Assembly: GCF_001439785.1 (NCBI RefSeq)
Contig: NZ_JYLI01000024.1
Span: 32,078-96,077, forward strand
Direction: 5' to 3'
From: Pseudomonas poae
GTDB taxonomy: Bacteria; Pseudomonadota; Gammaproteobacteria; Pseudomonadales; Pseudomonadaceae
DNA: 64,000 nucleotides
The notes below the pieces were generated by a model that was not told the DNA's origin, did not search any database, and saw only the letters and a program-made list of their open reading frames with translations. A program made the position numbers and the translations under genes. Below are positions 60,857 to 64,000 of this stretch, piece after piece. The first letter of the stretch is position 1. Each line of letters opens with the position of its first letter.

Positions 60857-62302
60857 TTACAGGCCGCGTTTACGCAACCACTGCAAGAAGCCCTTCTTCA
60901 CCGGCACCACCGGCGCGTCCTCGGTCAGCACCTGCGCGGCGTGCAAACGAAAATCCAGCAGCGCCTTCATGGCTTCGCCGATGTCGTGACGCGCATCCAG
61001 GCACGGTTTGAGGTATTCGTTTTCGATGCGGTACAGGGTGCAAAACGTCTTGGCGGTAAAGTCCGCCAGCGCCGCCTGATCGGACAGAATCCCCGCCTCG
61101 CCGATCACCTCTCCCGGCCCCATGCGTCCGGCTTCGAAGGTATGCCCGGCCTTGGTGAGCATCACCGACACAACGCCGGACTCGACGATAAACAAATGAT
61201 CGCTGACCTTCCCCGCCGGCAGGATCATCTCGCCGGCGCGGTAGGTGTGCAGGGTCATGTTCTGGCTGAAGGTTTCTTTCTCTTCCTGGCGCAGCGTGGA
61301 AAAAATCGACGAACGCTCCAGCAACGCACGCGCACCGGACATCTCGGCCGGCGCGCTGCTCTCGGTCGACGATAGCAGGCCCACGCCCGCCGCCTGCAAA
61401 TGCCGGAACGCCAGGTCGTAAAGCTGGTTGCGCACTTCGCGCTTGAGGGTCATGGCCGGCACGAACCCGCTGATTTCATACTCCACGCCGCCACTGGCAG
61501 AAGCCTTGAACGCCACGCTCGGCGCGGGCCTGGCCAGTAATGGTCGACACCCCTGCATGGCGCGCTCCAGCGCATCGATCACGGTTTGCGGGCGCGCATG
61601 GGGACTGACCTGAAGGCTGACCGTCAGGCCGAACATGTCCGCCGGACGCGAGAAGTTGATGATCTTGGCCTTGGCCGCCAGCGAGTTGGGAATCACCGCC
61701 AGGCTGCCTTGGGAAGTCTGCAACCGTGTGGCGCGCCAGTCGATATCGGTGACACGGCCTTCGGTGCCGTCGATGGAAATCCAGTCATCGAGTTGATAGG
61801 GCTTGGTGGTATTGAGCACGATCCCGGAAAACACATCGCTCAAGGTGCTCTGAAGCGCCAGGCCGACAATGATCGCCACCGCGCCGGACGTGGCCAGCAC
61901 GCCCTTGACCGGCAAGTCGAGCACATAGGCCATGGCGGCAATGATCGCGATCAGGAAAATCACCGCGCCCATCAAGTCCTGCAACAACCGCCCCGTGTGC
62001 CCGACCCGCTGCATCATCAATGCGCCGAGCAGCACCGTGAGCGTGCGCGCCGCGAACAGCCACCAGCCGATCTGCAAAGCAGTGGCGGCCATGTGCAGCG
62101 CGGTGTCGTCGGCATAGGGCGCCACCAGCATCGGATTCATGCCATCGTTGAACAGCACGGCGCTGAACACCGCGAAAATAACCACCCGCGCCGCCAGCTT
62201 CCAATTGGCCAGGTCGGCGGAAATCAGACGCCACACGGCGATGTCGATCAGGATCAGGACCAGTGCGCACAGCATCGGGTGATCGGCGATAAATGAGGGC
62301 AT
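60857..62302 (-). CDS. MscS-family channel with C-terminal cyclic-nucleotide-binding domain (bCNG)
   Basis: A 481-residue channel-like protein. About five hydrophobic segments occupy 1-190, including TSGAVAIIVGLALQSTLSDVFSGI, the MscS pore helix. The MscS beta-domain follows (VNT-like LDDWISIDGTEGRVTDIDW). Residues ~330-460 form a CNMP-binding fold: IFSTLRQEEKETFSQNM, RAGEMILPAGKVSDHLFIVESG and MGPGEVIGEAGILSDQ, though the phosphate-binding Arg position is unclear. This fits bacterial cyclic-nucleotide-gated channels. Ion specificity and ligand are unproven. Start ATG 62302 has GGAG nine bases upstream. Confidence 0.9.
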   Translation of the reverse strand: MPSFIADHPMLCALVLILIDIAVWRLISADLANWKLAARVVIFAVFSAVLFNDGMNPMLVAPYADDTALHMAATALQIGWWLFAARTLTVLLGALMMQRVGHTGRLLQDLMGAVIFLIAIIAAMAYVLDLPVKGVLATSGAVAIIVGLALQSTLSDVFSGIVLNTTKPYQLDDWISIDGTEGRVTDIDWRATRLQTSQGSLAVIPNSLAAKAKIINFSRPADMFGLTVSLQVSPHARPQTVIDALERAMQGCRPLLARPAPSVAFKASASGGVEYEISGFVPAMTLKREVRNQLYDLAFRHLQAAGVGLLSSTESSAPAEMSGARALLERSSIFSTLRQEEKETFSQNMTLHTYRAGEMILPAGKVSDHLFIVESGVVSVMLTKAGHTFEAGRMGPGEVIGEAGILSDQAALADFTAKTFCTLYRIENEYLKPCLDARHDIGEAMKALLDFRLHAAQVLTEDAPVVPVKKGFLQWLRKRGL

Positions 62303-62393
62303 CCAGGCGACTCCAGTGGCAATGACGGGAAGATCGCATGAAATGAAGATGGCGGGTATAGCGCTGCAAAAAATGTAGAACGCTGCGCCAAAC

Positions 62394-62580
62394 CTGTGGC
62401 GAGCGGGCTTGCCCCAATGCCGTTCAGCTAAGCGCAGATCCCCTGTGGCGAGCAGGCTTGTCCTGCGCTGGGCTGCGCAGCAGCCCCAATACCAGGCGCT
62501 GAGCCGTATCAGGTACACCGCGTTTTGGTGGATTGGGGGCGCTTCGCACCCCAACGCGGGGCAAGCCCGCTCGCCACAGG
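62394..62580 (+). repeat. ~186-bp structured intergenic repeat, copy 3
   Basis: Same orientation as copy 1 and near-identical by eye (CTGTGGCGAGCGGGCTTGCC... to GGCAAGCCCGCTCGCCACAG). It lies between the bCNG gene start and the 3' end of the pirin gene, so it sits in the upstream region of the channel gene. Confidence 0.9.
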
Positions 62581-62607
62581 GATGTGGTTGCCTTCTATGT
62601 GGCTGCG

Positions 62608-63477
62608 CTACCTCCCATGCATCTGGCCGAATTTACCGGCCTGGAAATCGGCAAACGCCTGATGAATCTCCTGCTCGGTGTTCATCACGAATGGCCCGTG
62701 CCCGACGATGGGCTCGTCAATCGGCTCACCGCTGAGCAGCAGCACCATGGCGTCATCGTCCGAGGCCAGTGAAAGCTGCTGGCCCTCACGCTCGAACAGC
62801 GCCAGTTGCCCTTGACGCGCCACTTCTTCGCCATTGATCCGCACCGTACCGCGCAGGATCACCAGCGCGGTATTGCGCCCCGCGTGCAGGTCCAGGGTGA
62901 CGGCCTTGCCGGCATTCAGGCGCAGGTCCCACACGTCGATGGGCGTGAAGGTGCGCGCAGGGCCTTGAGTACCGGCGAACTCACCGGCGATCAGGCGCAG
63001 CTTGCCGGCATCGTTGGCCAGCGGCAGCACGGGAATGTCGCCGTCGACGATGGTCTGGTAACCGGCGTCGGCCATTTTGGCCCTGGCCGGCAGGTTGACC
63101 CACAGTTGCACCATCTCCAGCGCCCCGCCGCTGCGGGCGAAGGCATCGGAGTGGAATTCCTCGTGAAGAATGCCCTTGGCCGCCGTCATCCACTGCACAT
63201 CGCCAGGGCCGATTTTGCCACCGGCGCCGGTGGAGTCACGGTGTTCGACTTCGCCGTCGTACACGATGGTCACGGTTTCAAAACCGCGATGAGGGTGCTG
63301 ACCGACGCCGCGCCGCTGATCGGTCGGCGTGAAATCGGCCGGGCCCGCGTGGTCCAGCAGCAAGAACGGGCTGATGTGCTTGCCCAAGTTGTCGTAGGAA
63401 AATAGCGTGCGCACCGGGAAGCCATCGCCGACCCAATGGCCGCGAGGGCTGGTGTAAAGACCGATAAGCTTTTTCAT
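62608..63477 (-). CDS. pirin family protein
   Basis: A 289-residue bicupin. Metal-binding residues are in GQHPHRGFETVTIV and HEEFHSD; the N-terminal signature LLLDHAGPADFTPTDQ is canonical. Pirins act as redox sensors, transcription cofactors or quercetinases. GGAGG lies before ATG 63477. No obvious partner gene. Confidence 0.92.
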   Translation of the reverse strand: MKKLIGLYTSPRGHWVGDGFPVRTLFSYDNLGKHISPFLLLDHAGPADFTPTDQRRGVGQHPHRGFETVTIVYDGEVEHRDSTGAGGKIGPGDVQWMTAAKGILHEEFHSDAFARSGGALEMVQLWVNLPARAKMADAGYQTIVDGDIPVLPLANDAGKLRLIAGEFAGTQGPARTFTPIDVWDLRLNAGKAVTLDLHAGRNTALVILRGTVRINGEEVARQGQLALFEREGQQLSLASDDDAMVLLLSGEPIDEPIVGHGPFVMNTEQEIHQAFADFQAGKFGQMHGR

Positions 63478-63755
63478 GATGTACCTCCAAAGTGCATACA
63501 CCTTAAAACCGATAGCAATTGCGCGCTAGACGGTGAAAACAGTGTTGATCGTCCTATGTATGGAACGAAACTTCAGCGCGACCCGTTGTGGACCGTAGTC
63601 CGGGAGGCACGCTCTACTGAAACATCCCACAACGCTGCCGGATAACCTCTACTCCCCTCCTACTCCGACCTCTGCAAAGTCCTTCGCCTGATCACACAGT
63701 GCGAGGGACTGCAGATGGATTTGCTGGCTAAAGCCCCCGGTTACGGGGCTGTTTC
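63478..63755. other. intergenic region before the truncated right-edge gene
   Basis: No gene can be supported. A frame open from 63646 to 63759 has its first ATG at 63715 (14 codons, MDLLAKAPGYGAVS) and ends with ATGA overlapping the next start; it may be a leader peptide or a gene remnant. A hairpin AGCCCC/GGGGCT (63732-63750) overlaps it, directly before the next gene. Confidence 0.4.
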
Positions 63756-64000
63756 ATGATTCCGGTCATTGCCAAGCTGGTGCTGACACCAATGGACGCC
63801 ACGGCACCAGACGTCGAAAGCGTTTTCCGTGATTTTCGCGATTGCCTGAACACCTTCGACGCCTGGGCCGAAAGTTTTTGGAGCGGCTCGGCGCTGGAGC
63901 TTGAACAAGTCTTCAACGTCGGCGAAGACGTCACGCTGAGTGCGCCGGTGTCTTCGCGCACGCCAAGCGCTGTTGTCGCGACCTGCCCGGCCCAGGGTTC
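63756..64000 (+). CDS. unrecognised protein, N-terminus only (runs off the right edge)
   Basis: Eighty-one residues are visible: MIPVIAKLVLTPMDATAPD, then FRDCLNTFDAWAESFWSG, a Cys at residue 31 and TPSAVVATCPAQG at the edge. There is no signal peptide. I do not recognise the family and will not name it. An in-frame stop at 63729 rules out a longer N-terminus. Confidence 0.6.
   Translation, partial: MIPVIAKLVLTPMDATAPDVESVFRDFRDCLNTFDAWAESFWSGSALELEQVFNVGEDVTLSAPVSSRTPSAVVATCPAQG

Overview
The window comes from a GC-rich fluorescent Pseudomonas (P. fluorescens group). The evidence is the gene content (GlgE-pathway genes, Pseudomonas-type NrdB, a P. fluorescens-type arylesterase, phosphatidylcholine synthase, FecI/FecR pair), the compact high-GC coding, and REP/REPIN-type repeats with arms like GTGGGAGCTGGCTTGCC between genes. 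The species is inferred, not shown. No rRNA, tRNA, CRISPR array, transposase, integrase or prophage gene was found, so this reads as chromosomal backbone mixed with accessory catabolic and regulatory cassettes.

Layout. 0-3.6 kb: truncated uppP, a nicotinamide riboside uptake/kinase pair, and a Rieske-FAD fusion. 3.7-12 kb: periplasmic gamma-glutamyltransferase, PatB-type C-S lyase, a molybdopterin-binding gene broken by a single-base frameshift, a FecI/FecR pair without a receptor, and a RidA / YheO-type regulator / DSD1 enzyme group. 12-16.6 kb: secreted CAP protein, hybrid histidine kinase, diguanylate cyclase. 16.6-24.4 kb: glgE, treS-maltokinase fusion and glgB (trehalose to maltose-1-phosphate to branched alpha-glucan), with a REPIN inserted in the operon. 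24.5-30.5 kb: two small or unknown genes, MgtC, a MocR-type regulator, an SDR and an MHYT-GGDEF-EAL protein. 30.7-36.6 kb: nrdB behind a promoter with two NrdR boxes, DUF1289, a methyltransferase, phosphatidylcholine synthase, esterase, quinone oxidoreductase. 36.8-40.9 kb: TetR/DJ-1/old-yellow-enzyme operon diverging from a GlxA-type regulator. 41.1-46.7 kb: a second uppP, then a cassette encoding a MocD-like membrane oxygenase/desaturase, MocE-like Rieske ferredoxin, ferredoxin reductase and sugar isomerase, diverging from a LacI-type regulator. 46.7-54 kb: nudK, hydrolase, DUF72, stress-type small proteins, hemerythrin, SCO1 and PCu(A)C copper chaperones. 54-60 kb: AraC/LysE pair, then glucarate uptake and dehydration (gudP-gudD) with a FadR-type regulator. 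60-64 kb: HxlR/SDR divergent pair with tandem operators, a cyclic-nucleotide-gated MscS-like channel, a pirin, and the start of an unrecognised gene.

The most interesting system is the cassette at 41900-46651. A membrane di-iron enzyme plus its own Rieske ferredoxin and reductase has the component set of the rhizobial rhizopine (3-O-methyl-scyllo-inosamine) MocDEF system. It is linked to an isomerase and a LacI regulator with an obvious palindromic operator in the divergent promoter region. Its substrate here is unknown. Other strong direct observations are the frameshifted mop gene, three copies of a ~186-bp structured intergenic repeat, NrdR boxes 32 bp apart (one on the -10), and tandem 17-bp HxlR operators.
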